NCBI GenBank assembly: GCA_031363055.1
Contig: JANLTP010000070.1
Coordinates: forward strand, 8,468 to 72,467
Source of the DNA: JANLTP01 sp031363055
Lineage (GTDB): Bacteria; Pseudomonadota; Gammaproteobacteria; Burkholderiales; Burkholderiaceae_E
Direction of reading: 5' to 3'
Length of the DNA: 64,000 bases
Below, one piece after another: positions 51,334 to 60,364 of this stretch. Position 1 is the first letter of the stretch. Every line of letters starts with the position of its first letter. The translations under genes and the position numbers were made by a program. The notes under the pieces were generated by a model. That model saw nothing but the letters and a program-made list of their open reading frames with translations. It was not told where the DNA came from and made no database searches.

Positions 51334-52497
51334 ATGAGTTTGATCACATCGATGCGTCACGGTATTCGTCCTTTCCTCGGTGCCTGGGCGCTAGCCGTAC
51401 TGCTGTGCACTGCGCTCGCGAGTCCGGCCCATTCACAGGACGTCATCAAAATCGGCGCGGCCCTGCCAATGAGTGGTCCGAACGCCGAGTATGGCGATCT
51501 GTTCGGCAGCGCGGCCAATCTGGCGATCGAACACATCAATGCCGACAAGATGCTCTCGAAGAAACTCGTGCTGCTGATCGAGGACAGTCAGGCACTGCCA
51601 CAGCAGGGCGTGGTCGCCATGAACAAGTTGGTCAGCGTCGAGAAGGTGCCGTTTGTGCTGAGTGCCTTCACGGGCGTCAGCAAGGCGGTGGCACCGGTCG
51701 GCGACAAGGCCAAGGTGGTGACCGTCAATGGCGGCGGCATCAGCCCGGATCTGGCCGAGCTGGGCGACTACTTCTGGAATGTCATTCCGCTGGTGAATCT
51801 CGAGATCCAGGTGTTCGCGCCCTACCTGGTCACCGAGCGCGGCTTCAAGAAAATCGCCCTGGTCTATGTCGATGACCCGGCCGGAGAGGCGGTTCGCAAG
51901 GAACTCATGAACAGTATTCCAGCGCTCGGCGGCAAGATCGTCGCCGATCTGCAAATTCCGCGTGCCTCGCAACAGTTCAGTGGCATTGCCGCCAAAGTCC
52001 GCGAATCGGCGCCGGATCTGGTGTTCATCGTTTCGTTCGGTGCCCAGCAATCGCAGATCGTCAAGCAGTTGCGCGATAACGGTGTCTCCCAACAATTGGC
52101 GAGCTACTCGACGTTCTCGGCGCCGACCGTGACGCAATTGCCGGAAGCTAAAGGCGCCCTGTTCCCGACCCAATCCGTTATCTGGGATGCCGATGCCGCC
52201 AGCCAGCGCGTCGCCAAGGATTGGAAAGCCAAGAAGGGCAAGGAGCCGACTGCCTACGTGGCCAACTATTACAACGCTGTGTTGCTGTTCGCGAAACTCG
52301 CGCAAGCACTCGAGAAAGCGGGCAAACCGATCACCGGTGAAAACCTGTTGGCGCAACGCAAGGCGATGGGCAGCTTCGACGTGGTCGGCGGCAAGATGCA
52401 GTTTCTACCGAATGGCACTGTATCCATGCCGCTGCAAATCAACGAAGTCGACGGCGCCGCTGGCAAGGTCATCAAGAGCGGACTGATCGCGAAGTAA
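51334..52497 (+). CDS. livJ: Branched-chain amino acid/organic acid ABC transporter, substrate-binding protein
   Basis: A 387-residue periplasmic binding protein of the LIV type. The signal peptide ends near SPAHSQ (about residue 31). The mature protein starts DVIKIGAALPMSGPNAEYGD and shows EHINADKMLSKKLVLLIEDS and a two-lobe pattern with GGKIVADLQIPR. Ligand may be leucine, isoleucine or valine, or another acid; LIV-type proteins in these bacteria are often specific for other compounds. It begins a canonical five-gene operon (SBP, LivH, LivM, LivG, LivF). CGGAGA lies before ATG 51334. Confidence 0.9.
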   Translation: MSLITSMRHGIRPFLGAWALAVLLCTALASPAHSQDVIKIGAALPMSGPNAEYGDLFGSAANLAIEHINADKMLSKKLVLLIEDSQALPQQGVVAMNKLVSVEKVPFVLSAFTGVSKAVAPVGDKAKVVTVNGGGISPDLAELGDYFWNVIPLVNLEIQVFAPYLVTERGFKKIALVYVDDPAGEAVRKELMNSIPALGGKIVADLQIPRASQQFSGIAAKVRESAPDLVFIVSFGAQQSQIVKQLRDNGVSQQLASYSTFSAPTVTQLPEAKGALFPTQSVIWDADAASQRVAKDWKAKKGKEPTAYVANYYNAVLLFAKLAQALEKAGKPITGENLLAQRKAMGSFDVVGGKMQFLPNGTVSMPLQINEVDGAAGKVIKSGLIAK

Positions 52498-52536
52498 CCG
52501 CCGCTCTAGCGCTCAACCGCTAAAAGACATCGCGGC

Positions 52537-53412
52537 ATGTTATTGCTTCAACTGTTCATCAACGGACTGCAGCTCGGTGCCATCTATGCACTGACTGCCG
52601 TCGGCTTTGCGCTGATCTTCGGTTCCACCAAGGTGTTTCACGTCGCCCACGGCGCCGCGTTCACCCTGGCCGGCTACCTGTTCTGGTGGAGCCTGACCGC
52701 GCTAAAATGGCACTGGCTCGCTGCCTTGCTGCTGGCAGTCGTGGTGGTCGTGTTGTTCGGGCTCTTCATGGAGCGATTCATCTATCGGCCGATTCAACGC
52801 CACGAGGGCGCGTTCTTCACGGTGTTCATCGCCGCGTTCGGCGTGCAGATCATCGTACAAAATCTGATCGGTACCGTCTTCGGGCGCGGTTTCGAGACCG
52901 TCACGCTGGACATGAGTCGTGCCGTCGAGCTCATGCCAGGCTTGTTCGTCGCACCGATCGCCGGCATTTCAATAGCGGTTGCGATCGTTTGTTTTGTTGC
53001 GCTGGTTCTGTTCTTGTCACGCACCCATGTCGGCACCGCCATGCGGGCACTGGCCGACAACCCCGATCTGGTGCGCGTATTCGGTCTCGAGCCGACTCGC
53101 ATTGCCCAGTATGCCTTCGCACTCGGCTCGGCGCTGGTGGTACCCGGTGCCGCGCTGACCGCCGTGACCCAGGGCCTGAACCCGGGCATCGGCGCGCACA
53201 TCATGCTGATCAGTCTGGCTTCAACCATTGTCGGTGGCATCGGTTCGCTGCGCGGCGCCGCCTACGCGGGCATGTTGATCGGTCTGGCGGAAAGCATGGC
53301 GGTCTGGAAGCTCGATCCGCAGTGGAGCGAAGCGGTCACCTTCATCATTCTGTTCTTCTTCATCATCTTTCGACCGGCCGGATTTCTGGGCCGACCGCAA
53401 GGGGCGAAGTAA
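52537..53412 (+). CDS. livH: LivH-type ABC permease
   Basis: A 291-residue inner-membrane permease with about eight helices. FINGLQLGAIYALTAVGFALIFGS at the start and GGIGSLRGAAYAGMLIGLAES near the end are standard LivH features, including the EAA-like loop contacted by the ATPase (here around NPDLVRVFGLEPTRIAQY). It pairs with LivM. It follows the binding-protein gene by 39 bases. Confidence 0.9.
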   Translation: MLLLQLFINGLQLGAIYALTAVGFALIFGSTKVFHVAHGAAFTLAGYLFWWSLTALKWHWLAALLLAVVVVVLFGLFMERFIYRPIQRHEGAFFTVFIAAFGVQIIVQNLIGTVFGRGFETVTLDMSRAVELMPGLFVAPIAGISIAVAIVCFVALVLFLSRTHVGTAMRALADNPDLVRVFGLEPTRIAQYAFALGSALVVPGAALTAVTQGLNPGIGAHIMLISLASTIVGGIGSLRGAAYAGMLIGLAESMAVWKLDPQWSEAVTFIILFFFIIFRPAGFLGRPQGAK

Positions 53413-53448
53413 ATGTTGGCGAATCATTTAATGCGGGCGAATCAATAG

Positions 53449-54330
53449 ATGTGGGCCTATGTCAACAACCTCGCCGTGTTGATTTCGATCAACGCCATTC
53501 TCGCGGTCACGTTGAACTTTGTGCTGGGCTACGCCGGCATCTTCTCAATGGCTCACGCGATGTTCTTCGGGGTCGGCGCCTACGCGGCGGCGTTTGTTGC
53601 GCTCAAGTTCGGTGTCGGATTTTTCGCGGCAACGGCGTTCAGCATGCTGGTGGCGGCACTCATCTCGCTGGCGCTGGCGTTACCAGCGCTGCGAGTGCGC
53701 GGCGAATATTTCGTCGCCGCCTCGCTGGGCCTGCAAATGCTGGCGGTGACGGTGTTCTCGGAATGGAAATCGGTCACTGGCGGCATCGGTGGTCTGACCA
53801 ATATTCCAGCCGCCCGTCTGTTCGGTTTCCAATTTTCAAACCCGGTGCACTTCCTGGGATTGAGCTTGATTTGTCTAAGCATCATCCTGCTAATCATCCG
53901 CATTCTGGTGCGATCCAGTTTCGGTCGTAGCCTGAAAGCCATCCGCGACGATGAAACAGCCGCCTGGGCCTACGGTAAAAACGTTGCCATTGTGAAAACC
54001 ACTGCGGTCGTGTTGTCGTCGGCACTGGCCGCCGTCGCCGGTTCGCTGTACGCGTTTTACATGAGCTTCATCAACGTCGAAAGTTTTGCGCTCGATACCT
54101 CGACTTACCTGATGGCGATGGTCATCATCGGCGGCACGGCCACGCTGTTCGGCCCGGTGGTCGGCGCCGTGCTGATCTTGCTGTTGCCCGCCGTGCTCAG
54201 TTACCTGCCCTACTTACCGGCCACCGAAGTCGGCTCGATTCAACAGATCGTCTACGGCCTGGCGATGGTGCTGGTCATGATCTTTCGGCCCAGCGGCCTG
54301 TGGGGCTTTCAGGATCGGGCCAAAACGTGA
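53449..54330 (+). CDS. livM: LivM-type ABC permease
   Basis: A 293-residue permease with the family text LNFVLGYAGIFSMAHAMFFGVGAY, the ATPase-contact loop RSLKAIRDDETAAWAYGKNV and the C-terminal IVYGLAMVLVMIFRPSGLWG. It starts with MWAYVNNLAVLISIN and lacks the N-terminal extension of E. coli LivM. Two GGCGAATCA repeats (53420-53443) lie between livH and this ATG. The stop overlaps the ATPase start by four bases (GTGA). Confidence 0.9.
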   Translation: MWAYVNNLAVLISINAILAVTLNFVLGYAGIFSMAHAMFFGVGAYAAAFVALKFGVGFFAATAFSMLVAALISLALALPALRVRGEYFVAASLGLQMLAVTVFSEWKSVTGGIGGLTNIPAARLFGFQFSNPVHFLGLSLICLSIILLIIRILVRSSFGRSLKAIRDDETAAWAYGKNVAIVKTTAVVLSSALAAVAGSLYAFYMSFINVESFALDTSTYLMAMVIIGGTATLFGPVVGAVLILLLPAVLSYLPYLPATEVGSIQQIVYGLAMVLVMIFRPSGLWGFQDRAKT

Positions 54331-55091
54331 CCAGCGTCGACGGAGCCGGCGAGATCCTGCTCGAGACGCGCGGCATGTCAAAAACCTTTGGCGGACTGAA
54401 GGCGGTCGATAACGTCAGCTTCGCGCTGCGCGCCGGCATTGTCACCGCGTTGGTCGGCCCCAACGGTGCCGGCAAAACAACCTTGTTCAACATGATCACC
54501 GGCCACCTCGAGCCCGATGCCGGATCAGTCACCTGGTTGGGTCAATCGATCTTGGGCATGGCGCACTGGCGAATCGCACAACTGGGCATCGGGCGCACCT
54601 TCCAGGACTTGAAATTATTCAATCAGATGACGGTTGCAGAGAACGTGCTGACGGTCACGGAACGCGGCTCTTGGGTTTGGCAGAGCGGGGGAGCCGCCGG
54701 CAAGGCGGCACGGCGCGAGCAGGCCGAGGCCGCGTTGCTGGCGGTTGGCTTGCAGGACCGCAGAAACGCACGGGCGGTGGATCTCGCCTATGCCGAACGC
54801 AAGTTCCTGAGCATCGCACGAATCATGGCGGCCGGCTCCCGACTCTGGCTGCTCGACGAGCCAGCCTCCGGGCTCGATCCGCGCTCCTACGAACGTTTTC
54901 TGGCGCTGCTGCGCGAACAGCAAACCAAGGGCATTACCATTTGCATCATTGAACATAATCTCGACATCGTCAAAGGCATCTCGGATCGCATTGCGTTTCT
55001 CGATCAGGGACGGCTGTTGACCGAAGGCGACCCGGCCACGATTCTCTCGGACCCGGCCTTGGCGGCGATTTATTTCGGCGAGCGTAATTGA
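54327..55091 (+). CDS. livG: LivG-type ABC ATPase
   Basis: A 254-residue ATPase. Walker A is GPNGAGKTTLFNMITG, the Q-loop is GIGRTFQDLKLFNQMTV, and Walker B is LWLLDEPASGLDPRS with His in IIEHNLDIV. The usual LSGG signature is replaced by LAYAERK (LSYGQ-like in this subfamily), as often in LivG. Start set at GTG 54327, which overlaps livM; an earlier GTG exists. The next gene starts within its stop. Confidence 0.9.
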   Translation: MTSVDGAGEILLETRGMSKTFGGLKAVDNVSFALRAGIVTALVGPNGAGKTTLFNMITGHLEPDAGSVTWLGQSILGMAHWRIAQLGIGRTFQDLKLFNQMTVAENVLTVTERGSWVWQSGGAAGKAARREQAEAALLAVGLQDRRNARAVDLAYAERKFLSIARIMAAGSRLWLLDEPASGLDPRSYERFLALLREQQTKGITICIIEHNLDIVKGISDRIAFLDQGRLLTEGDPATILSDPALAAIYFGERN

Positions 55092-55819
55092 GCGCGACAA
55101 CGCCGATCACAACGCCGGTGCTACGCGGAGAGAACCTGCGCGTCGGTTACGGCGGCAAGCCGGTGCTACAGGACGTCTCGATCGAACTCAGAGCCAACGA
55201 AGTGCTGTGTGTGATCGGCCACAACGGTGCCGGCAAATCAACCTTGATGCGCAGCTTGTTCGGGCTGGTCAAGCCGCAGTCGGGGCAAGTCTCGGTCGAC
55301 GGCCAGATCCTGTCGTCACATACGCCGCGCAATCTGGCCGAACTCGGTATTGCCATGATGCCCGAAGGCCGCGGCATCTTTCCAAGTCTTACCGTTGAGG
55401 AAATTTTCTCGTTGGGCCTTTGGTCGGCCAACGTACCCAAGGCCGAACGTCAGCAACGCATCGATTGGGTCATCAGCATCCTGACACCGATCAGCCAGTT
55501 CTACACCAAACAAGCCGGTCTGTTGTCCGGTGGCCAGCAGCAAATGGTGTCGATCGGCCGTGCGCTGTTGGGCAAGCCACGCTGCCTCATCATGGATGAA
55601 CCCAGTATCGGGCTGGCACCGAAGCTGTTTCAAGATCTCATGCAACCAATTCGCAAACTCCAGCAAGACACCGGCATGAGCATCATTTTGGTCGAACAAA
55701 ACGTTCGCGAAGCACTCAAGGTTTCAGACCGGGTATTGGTCATGAAAGCCGGCCAGGTCGTCGAAGAAGCCCTGCCCGCCGATCTGCGGGACAATGCCCG
55801 ATTGATGGCGTTGTATTAG
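55088..55819 (+). CDS. livF: LivF-type ABC ATPase
   Basis: A 243-residue ATPase: Walker A GHNGAGKSTLMRSLFG, signature LLSGGQQQMVSIGRALLG, Walker B CLIMDEPSIGLAPKL and His-loop LVEQNVREALKV. The MMPEGRGIFPSLTVEE text is typical of LivF. Start is TTG 55088 overlapping livG's stop (TTGA). It completes the first LIV-type operon, 19 bases before the MFS gene. Confidence 0.92.
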   Translation: MSATTPITTPVLRGENLRVGYGGKPVLQDVSIELRANEVLCVIGHNGAGKSTLMRSLFGLVKPQSGQVSVDGQILSSHTPRNLAELGIAMMPEGRGIFPSLTVEEIFSLGLWSANVPKAERQQRIDWVISILTPISQFYTKQAGLLSGGQQQMVSIGRALLGKPRCLIMDEPSIGLAPKLFQDLMQPIRKLQQDTGMSIILVEQNVREALKVSDRVLVMKAGQVVEEALPADLRDNARLMALY

Positions 55820-55838
55820 CATCCTGCCGGAGTGAAGA

Positions 55839-57065
55839 ATGGATGCGCAGGTTAAGCGTTCGAAGATGACCCCAGCGCAAAGAGTCGGCGCAGCGCTTGC
55901 CTCGGCCACGGTGCTGAACCTGCCCTTCGGCACCGTCTATGCGTACAGCGTGTTTCTGAAGCCGGTCGAAGCGATGCTGGCAATCGGTCGAACGCAGATG
56001 TCGATGGTGTTCTCGCTGGCGGCGATTTTTCTCACCGTCGGCATGCTGCTTGCGCCGTATCTGTATAGACGAATTGCACCGGTCCCTCTGGTGCTCATCG
56101 CTGGATCCGTGGGTGCGTTCGGACTGGCGCTGACCGCCAGCGCGCAAGGAATGATTCAGTTCGCGCTCGGTTACGGTGTGGTCTTTGGAATCGGCGGCGG
56201 CGTGTGCTTCACGTTAGTTCAGCAGGGCGTGAACCAGACCGTCAGCCAGATGAGCGGACTGATCAACGGCTACATCGTCAGTCTGTTCCCGATTGGCGCG
56301 ATGCTGGCGGTGCCGGTCTTCGGCTGGATCATCGAGCATCACGGCGTACGCGTCATGTTCGCGGCGCTGTCGGTCACCGTACTGCTGGCCACCCTGATCA
56401 GCGCCCGATTGTTTCAGGTTGCGGCGATTCGTATGGTCGACACTTCTGCGCCAAAAGCCAGTGCCGAGGAACGGCATTGGCCGATCTTCCTGCGCCTTTT
56501 CGGTGTGTTTTTTCTGGCGGCGGCTGCCGGCTTGATGGTGATGAGTCAGGCGGCCGGGATCATGTCGGCTTACGGCGGCAAAACACTGCTCGCCTTGGGC
56601 GCCACCACTTTTATTACTGGCTTGATCGGCGCCGCACGCATCGGCGGCGGTTGGCTGGTCGATCGATTTTCAATGCCCAGGGTCGCCTGTGGCGCGCATG
56701 CCTGCTCTTTTGCCGGCGCACTGTTGCTAACCTTGTGGCCCGGTCCCGTGCTCGCGATTTTCGCGCTATCGATGATCGGCATGGGCTATGGCTTCATCTC
56801 CGGATCAACTGCCGGGGCGATCGCCCAATATTGGCACAAGAACGCTTTCGGCCGGGTCGCCGGGCAGATGTATATTGCCTGGTGCCTGGCTGCCGTTAGC
56901 CTGCCAGTGCTGGCGGGCTGGCTGTTTGATCAGACTCAAGGCTACGGTGCAGCGGTCATCATCGCGGCCTGCGGTAATGTCCTGGGAATGTTGATCGCCT
57001 GGACGTTGCCGGTACGCGGCGATCGCTTCAAGTCAGCCAGCGTTTGCGACGGCGGTAGTGTTTGA
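55839..57065 (+). CDS. MFS transporter, oxalate/formate antiporter (OFA)-like
   Basis: A 408-residue MFS carrier with 12 predicted helices. LPFGTVYAYSVFLKPVEAML, GIGGGVCFTLVQQGVNQ and GMGYGFISGSTAGAIAQYW match the OFA family, which exchanges small carboxylates. It likely shares the livJHMGF transcript (19-base gap). Its 3' end overlaps the convergent livF gene by about 38 bases, from 57028 to 57065. The substrate is unknown. Confidence 0.8.
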   Translation: MDAQVKRSKMTPAQRVGAALASATVLNLPFGTVYAYSVFLKPVEAMLAIGRTQMSMVFSLAAIFLTVGMLLAPYLYRRIAPVPLVLIAGSVGAFGLALTASAQGMIQFALGYGVVFGIGGGVCFTLVQQGVNQTVSQMSGLINGYIVSLFPIGAMLAVPVFGWIIEHHGVRVMFAALSVTVLLATLISARLFQVAAIRMVDTSAPKASAEERHWPIFLRLFGVFFLAAAAGLMVMSQAAGIMSAYGGKTLLALGATTFITGLIGAARIGGGWLVDRFSMPRVACGAHACSFAGALLLTLWPGPVLAIFALSMIGMGYGFISGSTAGAIAQYWHKNAFGRVAGQMYIAWCLAAVSLPVLAGWLFDQTQGYGAAVIIAACGNVLGMLIAWTLPVRGDRFKSASVCDGGSV

Positions 57066-57819
57066 CGCTGCGGTAATCAACCGTATGCCCGCCGCCCAGA
57101 TAAAACTCCTGCACATCGGGATTCTTTTTGAGCTCGGCGGCTGCGCCGTTCATAACGATGCGGCCATTCTCGATCAGGTACGCAGTGTCGGCGATCTCCA
57201 GCGCAGCCACCGCATTTTGTTCGACCAGCAGGATCGATACGCCAGCATCTGCATTGATGCGTTTGACGATATCAAATATCTCGTCGACCAAGAGCGGCGC
57301 CAGCCCGAGGCTCGGCTCATCGAGCATCAATAGACGGGGCTCGGTCATGAGTGAACGGCCAATCGCCAACATCTGCTGTTCGCCGCCTGACAAGTAGCCG
57401 GCCTGCGCACCGGCGCGCTCGGCCAGTCGCGGAAACCAGGTAAAGACCTGGTCCATCAGCGCCTGCACATGGCTGCGATCGGAATGCATGGTCGATGCCG
57501 CCAGCAGATTCTCGGCTGGCGTCAAATGCTCGAAGACGCGGCGACCCTCCAGCACATGCGCAATGCCTTGGCGAACACGATCGGGCGGCGCCAGAGCCAG
57601 CATGTCGGCGTCGCGCAGGCGAACCTCGCCGCGCGTAACCATCCCTCGTTCAGCGGCCAGCAGACCACTGACCGATTTGAGCACCGTGCTCTTGCCAGCG
57701 CCATTGGCACCGAGGAGAGCCACCAGCCCGCCCTCGGGCACCGCAATCGAAACTCCCTTGACCGCCAGAAACACGCTGTCGTAGACGACCTCGATGTTGT
57801 TCAGATCCAGCAGGGCCAT
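57028..57819 (-). CDS. livF: LivF-type ABC ATPase (second system)
   Basis: A 263-residue ATPase with Walker A GANGAGKSTVLKSVSG, signature YLSGGEQQMLAIGRSLM, Walker B LLMLDEPSLGLAPLL and His-loop LVEQNAVAALEI. The C-terminus is longer than usual and ends in a basic tail (HYRRRKRWLT) coded in the part that overlaps the MFS gene. It is the last gene of the second LIV-type system, after the binding protein on the minus strand. Confidence 0.9.
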   Translation of the reverse strand: MALLDLNNIEVVYDSVFLAVKGVSIAVPEGGLVALLGANGAGKSTVLKSVSGLLAAERGMVTRGEVRLRDADMLALAPPDRVRQGIAHVLEGRRVFEHLTPAENLLAASTMHSDRSHVQALMDQVFTWFPRLAERAGAQAGYLSGGEQQMLAIGRSLMTEPRLLMLDEPSLGLAPLLVDEIFDIVKRINADAGVSILLVEQNAVAALEIADTAYLIENGRIVMNGAAAELKKNPDVQEFYLGGGHTVDYRSVKHYRRRKRWLT

Positions 57820-57820
57820 G

Positions 57821-59080
57821 CTACTTGCCGGACTTGCTGAACTCTTCTGACGACGCCTTGATTAATTGCCAGACGATGTCCTGGTCGGCTGCGAACCAGT
57901 CCGAGCGGGCGACCCAGCGCTTGCCGTCCCATTGCGCGATTCGGCTCTGGCCGCCGCCCTGATGGTCGGCCTTGGTGATCGTCAGGGGTGGCAGCAGGCC
58001 TTCAGCCGTGAACTTGGTGATGCTGCGCAAACCGTCGTTGACCGACTCGGCGTTCGGCGCCGCATTCGGATTTTTCTCCAACGCCAGACGGACACCCTCG
58101 ACCATCAAAGCGGCCATCGCGACACCCATGTTGTAGTAGGTCGTACCGACAATCTCGGGCTTGCCGGCGCCTTTGCCCTTGCCCACCACGTCCTTGAGAA
58201 TATCGGCGATGATCTTCGGTTCGCGGCCACCGGCCACCACTTCGACCTTGAGAATGCCTTTGACGGCGTCGACGCCGATGACGTTCATTTCGGATTCGGA
58301 CAGCCAGGCAACGGACGCGATACGGTCCGCAGGAATGCCGTTGCGCAATGCCTCTTTGATCGACACCACCTGACCCGCACCGGCGCCCCAGATGATGGTC
58401 CAATCCGGCTTGAAGCGTCGCACGCTGGTCCAGGCGGCCGATTGATCATTGCCGGGTGAGGTATACGGAAAAGCTTCGAACTCGAACCCTTTGCGCTTGG
58501 CCAATTCCTGATACACCGGCAGCGGCTCGCGGCCGTAGCCGGAGTCAATATAAGTAAAGGCGATTCGCTTGCCCTTGAGAACGCCCTTCTCCTGACGCGA
58601 GATGTATTCGACCAACGTGGCGGCCTGCGACCAGTAGTTGGTCGACAGCGGCATCACGTACGGGAAGACGCTGCCATCGGCGGCGTCGCTGCGACCCGAG
58701 AAGGCCGTGATCATGCTCAACTTGTCGGCCATGGCACGCGGCACCAGTGCCCGCGCTACCGGTGTCGACAGCGGATCGATCAGCACCACGCCTTCGCGCT
58801 TGAAACGTTCGTACGCCTCGATGCCGCGCGGCACCGAACTGCCATGGTCGACGATGTCGGCGCTGAACTTGTAACCCTTGACACCGCCACGCTCATTGAC
58901 GAGCGACAGATAATCACGCTGGCCCTGGCTGTACTCGGCAGTGACGAAGGTGTAGACCACCGTGAAGTCCTGCGCAAAACCGAACTTGACCACTTTTTCT
59001 TGCGCCTGGGCGATCGACGCGCTCGCCATCAGCGCAGCGGTCATTGCCCCTGCCATGTAGTTTCTGAATCTGAATTTCAT
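57821..59080 (-). CDS. ABC transporter substrate-binding protein (second LIV-type system)
   Basis: A 419-residue binding protein. It has a clear signal peptide (MKFRFRNYMAGAMTAALMASASIAQAQ, cleaved after AQA). The mature text starts VVKFGFAQDFTVVYTF. The text GYKFSADIVDHGSSVPRGIEAYE, DPLSTPVARALVPRAMADK and TYIDSGYGREPLPVYQELA is typical of LIV-type binding proteins for organic or aromatic acids rather than leucine. ATG 59080 is preceded by GGAGAC. Ligand is unknown; the operon's ligase suggests a carboxylic acid. Confidence 0.85.
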   Translation of the reverse strand: MKFRFRNYMAGAMTAALMASASIAQAQEKVVKFGFAQDFTVVYTFVTAEYSQGQRDYLSLVNERGGVKGYKFSADIVDHGSSVPRGIEAYERFKREGVVLIDPLSTPVARALVPRAMADKLSMITAFSGRSDAADGSVFPYVMPLSTNYWSQAATLVEYISRQEKGVLKGKRIAFTYIDSGYGREPLPVYQELAKRKGFEFEAFPYTSPGNDQSAAWTSVRRFKPDWTIIWGAGAGQVVSIKEALRNGIPADRIASVAWLSESEMNVIGVDAVKGILKVEVVAGGREPKIIADILKDVVGKGKGAGKPEIVGTTYYNMGVAMAALMVEGVRLALEKNPNAAPNAESVNDGLRSITKFTAEGLLPPLTITKADHQGGGQSRIAQWDGKRWVARSDWFAADQDIVWQLIKASSEEFSKSGK

Positions 59081-59121
59081 GATGTCTCCTTGGTTGAGTG
59101 ATACCGTTGCCACAAACTACA

Positions 59122-60195
59122 TTAACGCCGCGCATGCCGGAACGGCCAGACTAGGAAGTAATTTCGGATGTTGTTGTAAATCTTGGCCAGACCGAGGGGC
59201 TCGAACAACAGAAAGCCAACGATCAGAGCGCCGTACAGCATCAGTGGCGCATGGGCAGCAATATCGGCGCTGACGTTCAGCGAAAAGGTCCGCGACGCCG
59301 CGCCGATCAGGTTGTTGAGCACCACCGGCGCCAACAGGATCAGCGCCGCACCGAGAAAACTGCCGAGCACGCTACCCAGCCCGCCGACAATGACAGCGGC
59401 CAATAACTGAATCGACAGCTCGAGGTGGAACTGCTCAGGCGTCACCGCCTTGTAATAACAAAAGGCGAACAGGCAACCCACCATGCCGCCGATGAACGAG
59501 CTGACCCAGAACGCCAGCAGCTTGTAGCGGAAGGTCGATACGCCGATGATCTCGGCGGCATAATCCTTCTCGCGTACCGCTGCCAGGGCGCGGCCGAAAC
59601 TGCTGCGACGCACGTTCAGCATGAAGAGGGTGATCAAGGTACAGACGAACAGGGCCAGATAGTAGTTGTCGACATCGCTGACGATCCGCATGCCAAAAAA
59701 GCGGATCGGCGACACCTGCAAGGTGGCCTGGGTACCGCCACTGATGGCCGGCACATGAATGATCACGAAGTCGACCAGATACTGCATGGCCAGGGTCGAG
59801 ATCGCCAGGTAGAGTCCCTTCACCCGTAACGCTGCGGCACCAAATACCACGCCGATCGCCGCACTCATCAGCCCGGCCGCCAGCAAGACCAACTCGAACG
59901 GCAGGCCCAGACGCGCCAGATGGACCGCGCCGTAGGCCCCGATCGCCATCACGGCACCATAACCGAGGTGCACCTGACCGGCACCGCCCATCAAGAGGTT
60001 CAGTCCCAAAGTGCCCGAAGCCCAGATCAGCCAGGGCAGCAAGTACGTGCCCAGGTAGAGGCTGTTGACCAGCAAGGGGGCGGCCAGCAGCAGCGCCATG
60101 ACCAGCCCGATCAGCAGACGGTCGAACGGCAGCCGCCAAAGCCTGCGATCGGAACGGTAGCTGGTGTGACGAACGCCGGCGGCGCGATAGAACAT
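59122..60195 (-). CDS. livM: LivM-type ABC permease (second system)
   Basis: A 357-residue permease. It is longer than the first LivM because of an N-terminal extension (about 40 residues, basic start SYRSDRRLWRLPFDRL). It has LMGGAGQVHLGYGAVMAIGAYGA, the ATPase-contact loop GRALAAVREKDYAAEIIGV and the C-terminal LYGALIVGFLLFEPLGLAKI. The MITE lies immediately upstream of its start, so its expression depends on readthrough or on a promoter within the element. Confidence 0.9.
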   Translation of the reverse strand: MFYRAAGVRHTSYRSDRRLWRLPFDRLLIGLVMALLLAAPLLVNSLYLGTYLLPWLIWASGTLGLNLLMGGAGQVHLGYGAVMAIGAYGAVHLARLGLPFELVLLAAGLMSAAIGVVFGAAALRVKGLYLAISTLAMQYLVDFVIIHVPAISGGTQATLQVSPIRFFGMRIVSDVDNYYLALFVCTLITLFMLNVRRSSFGRALAAVREKDYAAEIIGVSTFRYKLLAFWVSSFIGGMVGCLFAFCYYKAVTPEQFHLELSIQLLAAVIVGGLGSVLGSFLGAALILLAPVVLNNLIGAASRTFSLNVSADIAAHAPLMLYGALIVGFLLFEPLGLAKIYNNIRNYFLVWPFRHARR

Positions 60196-60197
60196 GA

Positions 60198-60364
60198 CTA
60201 GCAGCCTGTCGGGTTTAAGAATGGGTACGCAGCGAAGAATACCGGGATTGGCTGCAAGGCGCGATTCGGGGCCGATATCGCGTGATATCGGCCTCGAAGG
60301 GCACCCGCGATCATCGCTTTCTGGTCAAACTGCGTACCCATTCTTAAGCCCGACAGGCTGCTAG
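60198..60364. mobile_element. Miniature inverted-repeat element (MITE) in the second ABC operon
   Basis: The two ends are 35-base inverted repeats (60198-60232 and 60330-60364) starting CTAGCAGCCTGTCGGG and differing at one base. They enclose about 97 bases with a second hairpin: GGCCGATATC (60270-60279), GCGT, GATATCGGCC (60284-60293), extending to 15-base arms with one mismatch. A CTAG (or TA) at both outer ends suggests a target duplication. The element has no gene and no transposase is in the window. It lies between livH and livM and contains the livH stop codon (TAG, 60361-60363). The RNA of this whole element should fold into a long stem. Confidence 0.85.
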
